Positions 1 through 10,402 of a stretch of 64,000 bases of DNA are shown here, piece after piece. The translations under genes and the position numbers were made by a program. Within the stretch, counting starts at the first letter, position 1. Every line of letters begins with the position of its first letter. Origin of the DNA: Promerops cafer (taxonomy: Eukaryota; Chordata; Aves; Passeriformes; Nectariniidae); the NCBI GenBank assembly GCA_013398275.1, contig VZSE01014414.1, positions 372,001 through 436,000 on the forward strand. The letters run 5' to 3'. The notes under the pieces were generated by a model, which saw nothing but the letters and a program-made list of their open reading frames with translations, did no database searches and was not told the origin of the DNA.

Positions 1-1787
1 TGCAAGCAGAAGTGGCTGAAAACACCTCTGGCTTTGTGAGGTGGAAAGAGGAGGACATTTGGCTCTGCTGCTGGAGATGCAGGGGAGGCATGGCAAGGTT
101 GATCTTCTCCCATGGTTTTCTCTCCCCCTTTTCTGTGCTTGGTACCCTGAGAGACTGTTCTTTCCCAGGGATCCCATAAAGCAGGTTTTGTTAGAAGAGA
201 AAGAAGACATTCTGTAACTTCAGGAAAAGGACTCTGCACCACCTTTTTGGGTAGAACTCACAATAAAATATCTCTAAACTAAACTTTTGCTGCATAACCC
301 ATTGTGATTTGTGGAAGAGGTTATTAATGAATTTAATTTAAAAAAACCCCAATGCCAAATAAGAAACACAAAGGAAATTGTTTTATAATGTGCTCTGATA
401 TCTCCTTTGCCCAGAGAAAATGTGTTTATCTGACTCATCTGAGCAACTTCAGCTGCCTCTTGGCAACTGAACTTGACTACAGTTAAATAATTTTGTTTCT
501 TTATTTTGGAGGTTTGCTTCCAGTCGGTCTTTTTGGAGTTAAACATCAGCCAATGAATAGAACATGAGAAGCAGTTCCCTGGATTCATTGTCATTTGAAT
601 AAGACACCCAGCAGTCCTTACACTAAAAAAAATGCACCAAACTGTTAATTGATTTTTAAAGGAGAATTATGATGCTTTTAACAAGCCACTTATCTTGCTA
701 AGCATTGCTGGGGTAGTGTATCTTCCCCTGAAATGGCTGTTCCACAATGTGAGTCCCTAATTGCTTATAAAGCACACTGTTTATTGAGTATTAGCTCTGG
801 CATAGTTGTTTATTACAGGAGCGCATTGCTTAATGCTTGTAAAAAGCCATCCAACTTAAATATGCCCTGCCTTGGCTCTTACCCTCCGATGAACACACGC
901 TCTCCATCCCTAAGTTTGCAGTGGGAAGGGAGGGAAAAGTATTAGCAGAGCTGTGGAGAGCTGGAGGAGGTTGCCTGGTAACTGTGAGGAAAGGATCTGA
1001 CTCGGGAGCGTATCGACTATTTATTATCTCCCGCGCTCTGCCTACAATTAACAGGTCAGTGACCCGGGGAAACATTTCAGATGAAGTCAAACCATCAGCT
1101 GGACAAATGTGCCTTCAGTGCTGCTGGATCCATGCAGGAAGGATGAATCAGTGGCACACTGGTCCTGCAGCCCCCTGGTCCTGGGCCACGTGCTGCGTTA
1201 TCGTCGTGAGACGTGAAGCCTTCAGCTCGTGTGAACTGTGGGCAGCAGGGATGCATTTGCCCTCCTATTCCATGGGGATTTGTCACTCCTCTTCCTGGGA
1301 TGGGTGGTGTTTTCAGCTGTAGGGAGGAAAATGCCAGCAGAGAGAGAACACAAGGGCACAGATATACTGATATCATTTAGTTATAGCTCGTTTTTCAGAC
1401 CTGGAATGACTTCTCCGATTTGCTGCTCCTGAGAGGAGTGAGGAGGTGGATTTATCATCCCCTAGTCTCCCCCGTAAAACTGAAGCAGGCAGGTAGGAGG
1501 ACGGCTGAGTTTGACACTCAGCTTCGGATTTCTTCTTCCCCATAGTTACAAAACATCTTTTCCTGTCAACAGAACTGCCTGGGCTGTAGGAGTAGCTGAA
1601 GAAGTGTTTTCTGGGTTTGACTGAGATTGGTGAGCAGTGGGGTGGGATTTGCTGAGTGAACAACCCTTGTAATCATGTTTTATTGCACTCTTTAGTTGGT
1701 TTTCTTGATCTCAGGATTCAACTTGCACTGGTTTTGTGGTGCTTTTATCAGTGGCCACGTCCCAAGACTCTTCACAAAGGAATGTAA
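1..1787. other. Intergenic sequence, no gene seen
   Basis: No open frame here resembles a known protein and no splice-bounded exon was recognised. The short frames present are of the length expected by chance. The part from about 975 to 1225 keeps more CpG dinucleotides than its AT-rich surroundings and contains a CACGTG E-box at 1187-1192; this is discussed as a possible regulatory element but is not proven. Confidence 0.5.
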
Positions 1788-2071
1788 CAAGATGGGGGTT
1801 GGCCTCTTCTCACTGGCAGCTAGAGACAGAACAAGGGGAAACGGCCCCATGTTGTGCCAGAGGAGGTTCAGGTTGGATATTAGACAAAATTTCTTCACTG
1901 GAAGAATGGTTAAGCATTGGAACAGGCTCCACAGGAAAGTGGTGGAATCAGCATCCATGGAAGTGTTCAAAAAACAAATGCATGTGGCACTTTGTGGTGT
2001 GGTATTTGGTCAAAAGCTGGACTTGATCTTGGAGGCCTTTTCACACTTTAATGATTCTGTGATTCCAAGAG
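1788..2071 (+). mobile_element. CR1 LINE fragment, 3' end
   Basis: The segment follows the familiar avian CR1 3' region: a 'rewritten' CR1 landmark order of GGTTGGATATTAG, TTTCTTCACTG, AAGCATTGGAACAGGCT, AGTGGTGGAAT, then a terminal GGCCTTTTCACAC..TAATGATTCTGTGATTCC. It is 5'-truncated, as nearly all CR1 copies are, and carries many substitutions. It has no coding capacity of its own, so small frames across it are not genes. Confidence 0.9.
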
Positions 2072-4560
2072 GTCAATCCCTAGCTGTATCCCCAGACAAA
2101 GAGGGTCTTGGAGGACTCGACACTGGAGTATAATTTTATGTCTTAGCATCTGTGTGCTTCTTGCAAATACAATTTCTCCACTCTTCTGTCCAATGAAGCC
2201 GTTACACCATTTTGTTGGGAAAAGGAGAATTATATGAGACTGGCATGTCAGATTCAGGTTTAAAGGCATCCAAGTGAGGTTTTCATTGAGATTTCTGCTG
2301 TTTGAGATCTAGTCAGGTCTTTGTTGATGAGCTGGATGAATTCTTAATGTTTCATCTGTCTTGTCAACCTATTCTAATGCAAGATTTCCTCCTGCTTAAT
2401 CTCTCAAACACTTTATTTCGTTAGCAGCAGAACACAGTATCGTGTTCCTTTGCAGTATTCTCAAGGGCTTTATGAATCCTCCAAAAGACCTTTAAAATTA
2501 GAAATTACCAGCCATCTTTGTACCACCAAAGCTGTGTAACAGTCAATTTCCTGACTGTTTGAATTCAAATACTGTTGCCCCACTTAATGCCATGATTTGG
2601 ATAAGTTGATTTCTAAGGGAGCTCAGGAAGCTGCTGCAGCAACTTTCTTTTAAGTGAAAGTCGCTTTGAAGGAGACCATTTGGGATTTCAAATGGCCTTA
2701 AATGGAAAAATCCAAATCCACAGTAAAACTAAATGGAAAGGTCTCTGGAGATGGTGTGCTTCAGTGAGCTTCACTCACTAAGCTTATTAAGAAAAATGTC
2801 AGCAAATACGACACTGAAAAATCCACAGAGTATTTCTGCTACCATCAGAAATGTTACAGTCCAAGACTACACTGCTCTATATTTGTATCTACTGGTTAAT
2901 TAAATTACACAGTGTTAGTTTAACTCACTGGGAAAAGATTTTCCTTTGGTACGAATATCTGAGTTAAATGCTGTGACTGCACCACAGAAAAGGCAAGATT
3001 ACACAATTTATAAATATAGTTAGATACATAGATAGATATTTAATTCAGGTATATATAATTTTTACAGGTATCACTGTTCCAGATCAACAAGCTGTGCTAA
3101 ACCACATCTCATCTTGCAGACAGATACCAATTCTTGATGTTGAAGTATTGTCAACATAAGTTTAAGCACGTTATTAAAGTGAAAAAACCAAGTATTTGAC
3201 TGTGTACTCTCAAAACCCCATATTTGTAAGTATTCTAGTATTTATTCACACCTTTGTAACATTTTTAAAAATAATTAAATGCCTGTTTGTTGATCTGGAA
3301 AGGATTGCAGGTTAGGTTGAATATGAAAACAGCCTGGAGTGGTCCCACCTGTCTTGATCAAGATGCTTCCAGTACCTACAACCAAAGTATTTGTCTCGGC
3401 TAGTTTTACAGTCAGTGGGGCACTGCACTTTTAGGAAGATCATTCATCTCATTGTAAAATAATTGTCTACAATCAGTCACATGGATTCTGAAAACGAATA
3501 TTTGTATCCATTGGCCCTACTGGGAGCTGGGGGTTAACAGCTCAAATGCTGTGCTGCACCTTGTATAGGTGGAATTAATCTAACACACATGGGTTGCATA
3601 TCTGATCAGCTGAATTCTAACCTATGCCACCTGCAGCCACTGAAAAACAAAGGGCTCTTCATGGACAATCAAGTCACCATCTGCTGATGCAACCACAGGT
3701 TGTTGCCTTGGAGGTTTAGGCCTGGAAGAAGAAAAGAAACAGAAGAAAGGTGGTGAGTTATCTTTGTGCTTGTCTCCTTTGCACACTCTGGCCCTTATGC
3801 AGCTGATTCCTGCACCTCTTCTGACAGAATCACCAAAGGCTTTTGAAGCAGAACTCTGAAAACTTTAAGAATCTGGGTGGTTGAAAACATCCAGAATAAT
3901 TTATCCTCATTGCTTCTTCCATCCACACATCTTGTCTCCAGCTCTTCTCTCTTGATGCTGTGTTGCTTGGGCCCTGCTGTTGTGTTTCCTTCTGAAGACA
4001 TAAATTGCTCCTGACTAAAATCTTCAGCAAGATCATGAGACAGGTAGGGAAGGACCTTTTAGATCAGTTTGGTTGCATTCAGCCCAGACGAATTGATCTT
4101 TTACCTCTGCTTGTGTAAGGGTGAAGTGAGCAACAGAGGTTGAGAAATACGTTCTGTGGGTTATCTTAGGTCAAAAGACACAGATTAGGCTTGTATAACT
4201 TGGATAACATTAGTGCAATTATCCTGATCTGCACAATCACAGTTGGATGAGCAGATAATTGCTTTAATAATAATTTAATTACATGGATTTATTTGAGCTG
4301 TGGTCATAATAAACACTGCCACGTGATATGATACCAAAACACCCCCCATAACCTCAACAAGATGAGTTGGGATCGGCTACAGGTGCCTACAGATGAAATA
4401 GGTTGGAATTATCTTCTTCCTAGATGTCACTTGGCTCTACTGAGGAGCTCTTGAAGCCACTCTAAATATCATGAGCCCATGAAGTTTTTTGGTAAGCAAA
4501 GGAACATCTTCGAGTGCCATGGTAATACAGGTTGGGTTATGCTATATTTGCCTACATCCA
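2072..4560. other. Intergenic sequence, nothing recognised
   Basis: AT-rich sequence without a recognisable exon, RNA gene or clear mobile element. A small GATA/TA-rich stretch lies near 3013-3060 (tagatacatagatagatat). No long open frame occurs on either strand. Confidence 0.5.
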
Positions 4561-4620
4561 ACCCTGGGTGATCTTTAAGGTCCCTTCCAACCCAAACCAT
4601 CCTGTGAAACCCATGATTCT
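4561..4620 (+). mobile_element. CR1 LINE fragment, extreme 3' end
   Basis: Only the last part of a CR1 copy is clear: GGGTGATCTTTAAGGTCCC, TTCCAACCCAAACCATCCTGTG and a terminal ATGATTCT. The orientation is plus. The sequence just before it (from about 4525) may be more divergent CR1 but cannot be delimited by eye. Confidence 0.8.
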
Positions 4621-6728
4621 ACTTTTACCAGAAGAGCACGGGAGTTAAACCACAGATTTGGGGTTTTTTCTTAGCATTTCTCCTCAAAAATGGCCAATTC
4701 CAGCCATTCCTGAAATCCAGTCTGGATTCATTTCCACTGAGAGAACAATAATGGAGGTTTCTTCATCTGGACTGGTCACCTACCCTCTTTTCTGAGTGGA
4801 GGCAAAGAGATTTTGTGCACACTTCATTTCCTCCTAAACTGACCATCCAAAACAGCTCATACCTGAGGAGTATTTGATTGCTTCCATGATCTGTAAGAGC
4901 AGGTGCCATTTCATGTTCTGTTTCAGTGCATGGCAGCTCTGCACTGCAATCCTTTTAGCAAAATCCTTTCAGTACAATCCTTTTCCAGCCCAATCAGGTG
5001 AACAGAGCAGAGTTACCGGCCCCAAACAACCTTTTCTCAAACCAATCCCTCCCTCCTGCAAGGCCTTGCTCATGCAATGGGGCCTCCATCCAAGACTCTC
5101 CTTTCTTGCCTCCTGAGGAGTTGCTAAAATAACTTGTTTAGCGAGTCTGCTGTCAAAATCCTGCATTTTCCTCCACAGTGTCTGCATGGATGTAATCAAT
5201 TTGTAAGAAGGTAATCATGCTGCTTTGCTTCTTTTCCTAAGCCTGCAGTAGATAAATGTATTAACGCCGCGATAACAATCTTGGAGCTGCCTCTAATCCA
5301 GTATTAACTCTCCCACTGACCTCTTAGCTGTATTATTCATCGTTTGCAAAGGAGGATATTGAAGCCCAGATTACCATGACTCTGCTTAAATCTGGACACA
5401 CATCACTGAGAAAACCATGAGATGGGTCAGGGGAGTTGGTCACAGGATGGGAAGGAATGGTGGGATGAACACAAAGGGACAGAAAACAACCAACCAAATA
5501 AACCCAACCCCAAACTCACCCAACAGAGGTCCATTTTTAAATGACCTCAGAAGTGGTAGAAAGGAAAAATTGGTAGAGCCATCCTGAACCCAGCTTACCC
5601 CGCCCTGAAATGTTGTCCCTATGCATTAATTCAGATGTAAAGCCAGGAAAAAACCTTTCTATTTACAAAGAGTAGCTTTTGTAAACACACTTTTCCAGTG
5701 ATGGCTATTTTATTGTCTGACTGATGCACTGTGGGGAGCACATTTCTAAGTTTTCCTGTAGGCTACATTTTTTATTTTACAGCCAGATGTCACAATAAAA
5801 TTGTATAAGAAGAAACGATACAAATAAGATGCCAAATTGAGAAAAAATAATCAGCTCAGGGAGGAGGAAAACACATTTCAGTCTTCAAAACATCAGCAGA
5901 AACTCTTATAGTTCCATTATAAAAATAGATTACATTCTTAATGTAAAGGTCTGATATGCTCTGTAACATTATATTGTCCTGCATAGAGTTATTTTGTGAA
6001 AAAGCTCTATTATAAATATTCTCTTGCTAAATCTTTTCCACTGTACCTTATAAATACATGAAATCTATTTGCAACTCAGTTTTGGTTACCACTTTGATGC
6101 ATTTTGAGGAAAAGCACCATAAGGGTTGATCATTCTCCATCATATTTGAGGGGTGACTTTTATGTGTTTACCACGTATTTTGATAAAGGGGGCCCCAGAG
6201 GCAGCTGAATTACTGAAATTCTGCTGAAGTCAGAGCATTAAGAAGGTGCAGAGTTTTTGGCTTAGTATGTGATATTTATATCGCTTAAGATATTTAAATC
6301 ACTTAAGGTGGGTTTTTTGGTAATCCAGCTGTGAAAGACCAGGATTCAATTTACTTGACCTGCAGGAATTTGTCATCACATTCATCCTTTTTAATGGAAA
6401 GTCTGAGGTGTAACACAAGGAGGAGTGTTGCCCTCTCCTCTTGGAGCCAAACAATGCATCTTGAAATTTGTCCAAGGGAAGCAAATATAAAAATCATATA
6501 GGTTGCTAAGTTGGGGATTTTTTTTCAGGAGCCCTGGGGCCACCATGAAAAGCAGGTCTGATGCTTTTTGGTGCAATATTTATATGCCCCTACCTGATTG
6601 TAGAAAAACCTGTGAGAGGGAGCTACTGGAGAAGGGAGTGTCCCTTGTGCTCAGGAGTCCCTGCCCTCTAGGCCACATCTCCAGCCCCTCTCCAGTGCAT
6701 GTTGGAACATATTGAACAAAGCAGAGAG
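4621..6728. other. Intergenic sequence, no gene seen
   Basis: No coding region is supported. A stretch at about 5255-5350 keeps several CpGs in otherwise AT-rich DNA (for example TTAACGCCGCGATAACAATC) and may be a conserved regulatory element. Sequence from about 5690 to 6070 is AT-rich with several AATAAA and TATAAA words but no gene to which they could belong. Confidence 0.45.
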
Positions 6729-6795
6729 AATCAGAGCATAGAATTACAGAATTGTTTGGGTTGGAAGGGTCCTTTAAAGGCCAGCTAGTCCAACG
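6729..6795 (-). mobile_element. CR1 LINE fragment, 3' end, minus orientation
   Basis: AGAATTACAGAATTGTTTGG followed by GTTGGAAGGGTCCTTTAAAGG and CTAGTCCAAC is the reverse complement of the CR1 3' terminus. It abuts a second CR1 3' end in the opposite orientation (6810-6901), so the two together form an imperfect inverted repeat. Confidence 0.85.
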
Positions 6796-6809
6796 CCACG
6801 ATGCAGATG

Positions 6810-6901
6810 TAGAACATCACCAATCATTTATGGTGCTGGGTTAATGGTTGGACTCAATGTCCTTTTGGAGGTCTTTTCCAAACCTAATGATTCTGTGATT
6901 T
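6810..6901 (+). mobile_element. CR1 LINE fragment, 3' end, plus orientation
   Basis: The order TGCTGGGTTAATGGTTGGAC, TTTTGGAGGTCTTTTCC, AATGATTCTGTGATT is a plus-oriented CR1 3' end of a different subfamily from its neighbour at 6729-6795. The boundary between the two is only approximate. Confidence 0.85.
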
Positions 6902-9900
6902 ACATCCTCCCAGGCAGAGAGAGGAAGTGAACAACACCTGAGACTTTGCAGTATCCAAAAACTGAGCTGCTCCCCTCCCCAGTGGATAAAAATCATCTTA
7001 GTCTACTCTCCTATTGTCACAAATAATCAAAATATAAATGAACCACTTGGAATGAAACCTTTCTGCTAATTCATAGGAATGTTGTGTTAGGTGCCCCTCA
7101 ACCCTCTTTTTTAAAATTAATATGAAAAAGAAGTTTATTATTTCCATCTTGAGTCAAGTTGAACTGGATGTTTGCATCATCTTTAATTTTGAGGGTGGAC
7201 AAGGGGTCAGCCCCCTGACAGTTTTTCATTTTGCACAGCCAACAGGATCAGGCACATGGTGTGAGTTTATAAACCAAAGCAGTGTCAAAGCAAGTTCTGC
7301 ATGAAAACCTGTTCTGAGAGAGCAAGAACACATTCCACTCAATAAAAGAATAATAAAGTGTCAGGTAGGAAATAAATATTGAAATGCATTTCCCACCAGG
7401 GAAATATCTTTGCAGTAACTAATTTAGATGGAGAATAAAACAAAAAGGCCCCATATCTCAACCTTGGCAATAACCTGTCACCAAGCACCACTCACCTCTT
7501 GTCTCTGCTCAGACCTGATGCCTGCATAGGAAGAAGAGGTGACAACTGCTTTGCTGTCTCCCTTTATAAATCAAATCAAATCATATAAATCATGAACGAA
7601 AGGAGTTCTTGCAAAATAATAACAGTGCATTAGGGTCCCTTGGACATTCCTGAGCAGCAAGGACAAGGTTTTTCCTCTCAGTGCTGTCAGTAATTATGTG
7701 AGATACTGCAGGTGAAGGGATTGCTTTGGAATTCCATCAAGAAATTAAACTGCTTCCATGGTGAAGGCAAAGCCTTTCAGTTGCTGGTGGTGGTTTTCCT
7801 GTTTAAACTTCTCTGGAGATTAAAACTGAGGCTGGGTGAACAGTGAAGAAGGGATGGCAAGGTGTTAACCTGTTGGGTTCCTGTGGTGGAGTGGGCTGGA
7901 GACCATGACAAGATGAGTGATGTTTGACTTCTCTGGAGGCAGCAGTGACAAAGTGATGGCCAGGACCCACACAGACTGTCCCTGCTGTCCCCTGTGTCCC
8001 TGTCCACCCTGGCTTCACCTTGTGCTCCCTCTCAGGGCCAACTCCCCACAGTGTCCCTGCCTCTTCCCGGCACCACCTCTCGTGGTGACTCTGTGGGTCT
8101 GGCTGGCCCAGGTACATCTGTAGGGTTACACATATCCTGGGGGTGCATTCCCCACCTGGGATGGGCTGGTACTGCAGCCTTTCCTTGGAAAACCAGATGT
8201 TGCCCCTCTGTGATCACAGGGAAGGTCACATGTGTCTTTTTTGGGTCTCCATTTCCCTGGAAGCAAAACTGGGGTGAGCAGCGCAGTGCCTTCGCAGCAA
8301 ATGGAAGGAAAACACTAACAAGAAAAAAAAGAAGAAGTACAAGGAAGAAAAAGACACCAAAGATCACTGTTCCTGCCTGCAAAAAGCCCATGTCTGAGTT
8401 GTCCCCACTGTGGAACATATTCCCTTCATCCCTGACTACCTGGAGTAAAGAATCAAGACCTTGTCACAGTCCTTCCCTGATGTCACCTGTCAATTTGCAG
8501 GATACAGAAGATTAGAGTGACTCTTTCCCAAAGGCTTAAAAGGGAATTTCTCTTTAAACACCAATACTACCCTCCCAGTTGCTTTGTAACCTCTGGGTAG
8601 CCTCTTCCTCCATCAGGCCTCTTGGATAACCTCTCCCACCCTGTTCAGTGCCCGTTTCTCTTTGCTGTGCTCCACAACTCAGCCCAGGCACAAGGCTGTT
8701 GCTCTCACAGAGACCTCTAGGATTGGTTGTACCCTTCTGGGATGCCTGAGATCACCCCCACAGGGCTGATGTGACACAGGACAGAAAGGAGAGGTTCATT
8801 TTTGGGGCAGCCCTGATAGTGATTGGCACATGCTTGCACACTTGAATATTCTGTTTTCTGTTTTTTTCCTTAAAATATTAATAGAGATGTTCATATATCC
8901 ATAAATATTAATATATTCCTATCTTAATAAAAATATCAATATGCTTATAAAATAGCTTCTTGCTGATGATGCATGCCTGAGTTTCCACAAAGAGCAAAGC
9001 TCGTCCATCCAATATGAGATAACATATATTTCTACAGCCTGAAAAACAACCTCAAAAAGTCAGGGTGCTCTGGAAAGGGAGGAGAATATGAAGGAAAGCA
9101 ATTTTACTGCACAGGTAACATCAGAAATGTCTATGACTGTAGGTGGAAACACCTACACTGGAAGTTGTTACAGATGTGCTGTTGGCTACCGTGGGAAATA
9201 GGGAATTGTAAACAGAGCATTATTGATCTCACTGGTTTTAAACATCTAAACTAGTGCAGGAGAAAACGTTCTATTGGAAATGTTGCACCTCTCCAGTGAT
9301 TTTTAAAAAAGTCCAAATATCCCTATCAAGAAAGAAATGTCCTGTCCACTCCCGAATTCCCAAAGTCCCAGTGGTAATGCATAGCAAGAACTGCTCTCAC
9401 TGCCCTCACCTACACCTGGAGTGAGAGATTTCTTCATCTCATGTTCATTTTCCTCTGGCATCTCATAAATATCTCCTTATAAGTCCCAGGGATAAGGAAA
9501 CTTGTCTTCCTGCTACACCTGCAAAGCATGATGTAATTTTATGTGAATGATGTATTAAAATAAATAACTGAGTCTTCCTGTGTCTAAGGGTCTCAAGCCC
9601 AGAAAATAAATTGCCCATCTCACTTTACAGCTTTACCATTGGCACCTTGAAGAAGTGGCTCATTAACGAGTGAAGGAGGATGCAGAAAGGGGGGAAATCC
9701 AATTTCTAGCTTGCAGTATTTTGCTAAAAATGTTGATAACAATTTCTACTATTAGTCTCTGTCAGAAATGCCAGAATCATTACTGAGCTGGTGTGGCCAG
9801 AGGGCACCCTGCATCACAGCTCACTGTGGAGTCTGAATAAACATTACAAAGCACTGAAAACCGTCTGTGCTTGAAAGTTCTCAAGTCATTAGAGAAGTAC

Positions 9901-10316
9901 TCTGCTCTGCTGGTAGCAGGTAGTTGAGCTGAAAGGAAATCTCACCTTCTGCTTTCCATTTCTGAGCTAAATCAGTGTGGTTTTGTTGTTGTCCCAGCCT
10001 GCCTCTGTGCAGGTGGGGCTGACTGAGACACACCTGAGTGTCTGATCCAGGCAGCAGATTCTATCCACACAGGGTCCCCTCTGAGCACATCCACTTTGGG
10101 GTAGGAATTCAACAAGCTTCCTCCACCAGGAGGTCAGGGCTTGGGTGTGAAGACAGAAGAGTGCTTGGCTGGCACGCACTGAGCTGTCAATACAGATCCC
10201 AAATCTTGCTGCCCCAAAGCACAGTAATTTTAAGTTGTGAGTGGCTGCCTATGCCTCCACGTACCTGAGAGGAGCAGGATAACATCTTTGAAAGTGTTCC
10301 CAATATTTCAGACAAA
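6902..10316. other. Intergenic sequence, no gene seen
   Basis: The longest frame here, 173 codons on the plus strand at 7994-8515, has no recognisable domain and ends in a low-complexity Lys/Arg run that comes from purine-rich DNA at about 8310-8362; I do not call it a gene. An AT-rich stretch of repeated AATATTAATA-like words lies at about 8865-8955. Nothing else was recognised. Confidence 0.45.
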
Positions 10317-10402
10317 CCATAGAATATCCTGAGTTGGAAGAGACCCACAAGGATCACCAAGTCCAACTCCTGGCCCTGCACAGACACCCCAACAATCCCA
10401 CC
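10317..10402 (-). mobile_element. CR1 LINE fragment, minus orientation
   Basis: CATAGAATATCCTGAGTTGG, AAGAGACCCACAAGGATCACC, AAGTCCAACTCCTGGCCCTG and ACACCCCAACAATCCCACC match the reverse complement of the CR1 subfamily whose tail reads 'GGATATTCTATG'. It probably continues in more diverged form to about 10480. Confidence 0.9.

Noticed and set aside
1696..2133. 145-codon plus-strand frame
   Set aside because: It runs through a 5'-truncated CR1 tail, which does not code in this frame.
7994..8515. 173-codon plus-strand open frame with a Lys/Arg-rich end
   Set aside because: No domain or gene-like flanks; the basic part is the translation of a purine-rich low-complexity run.
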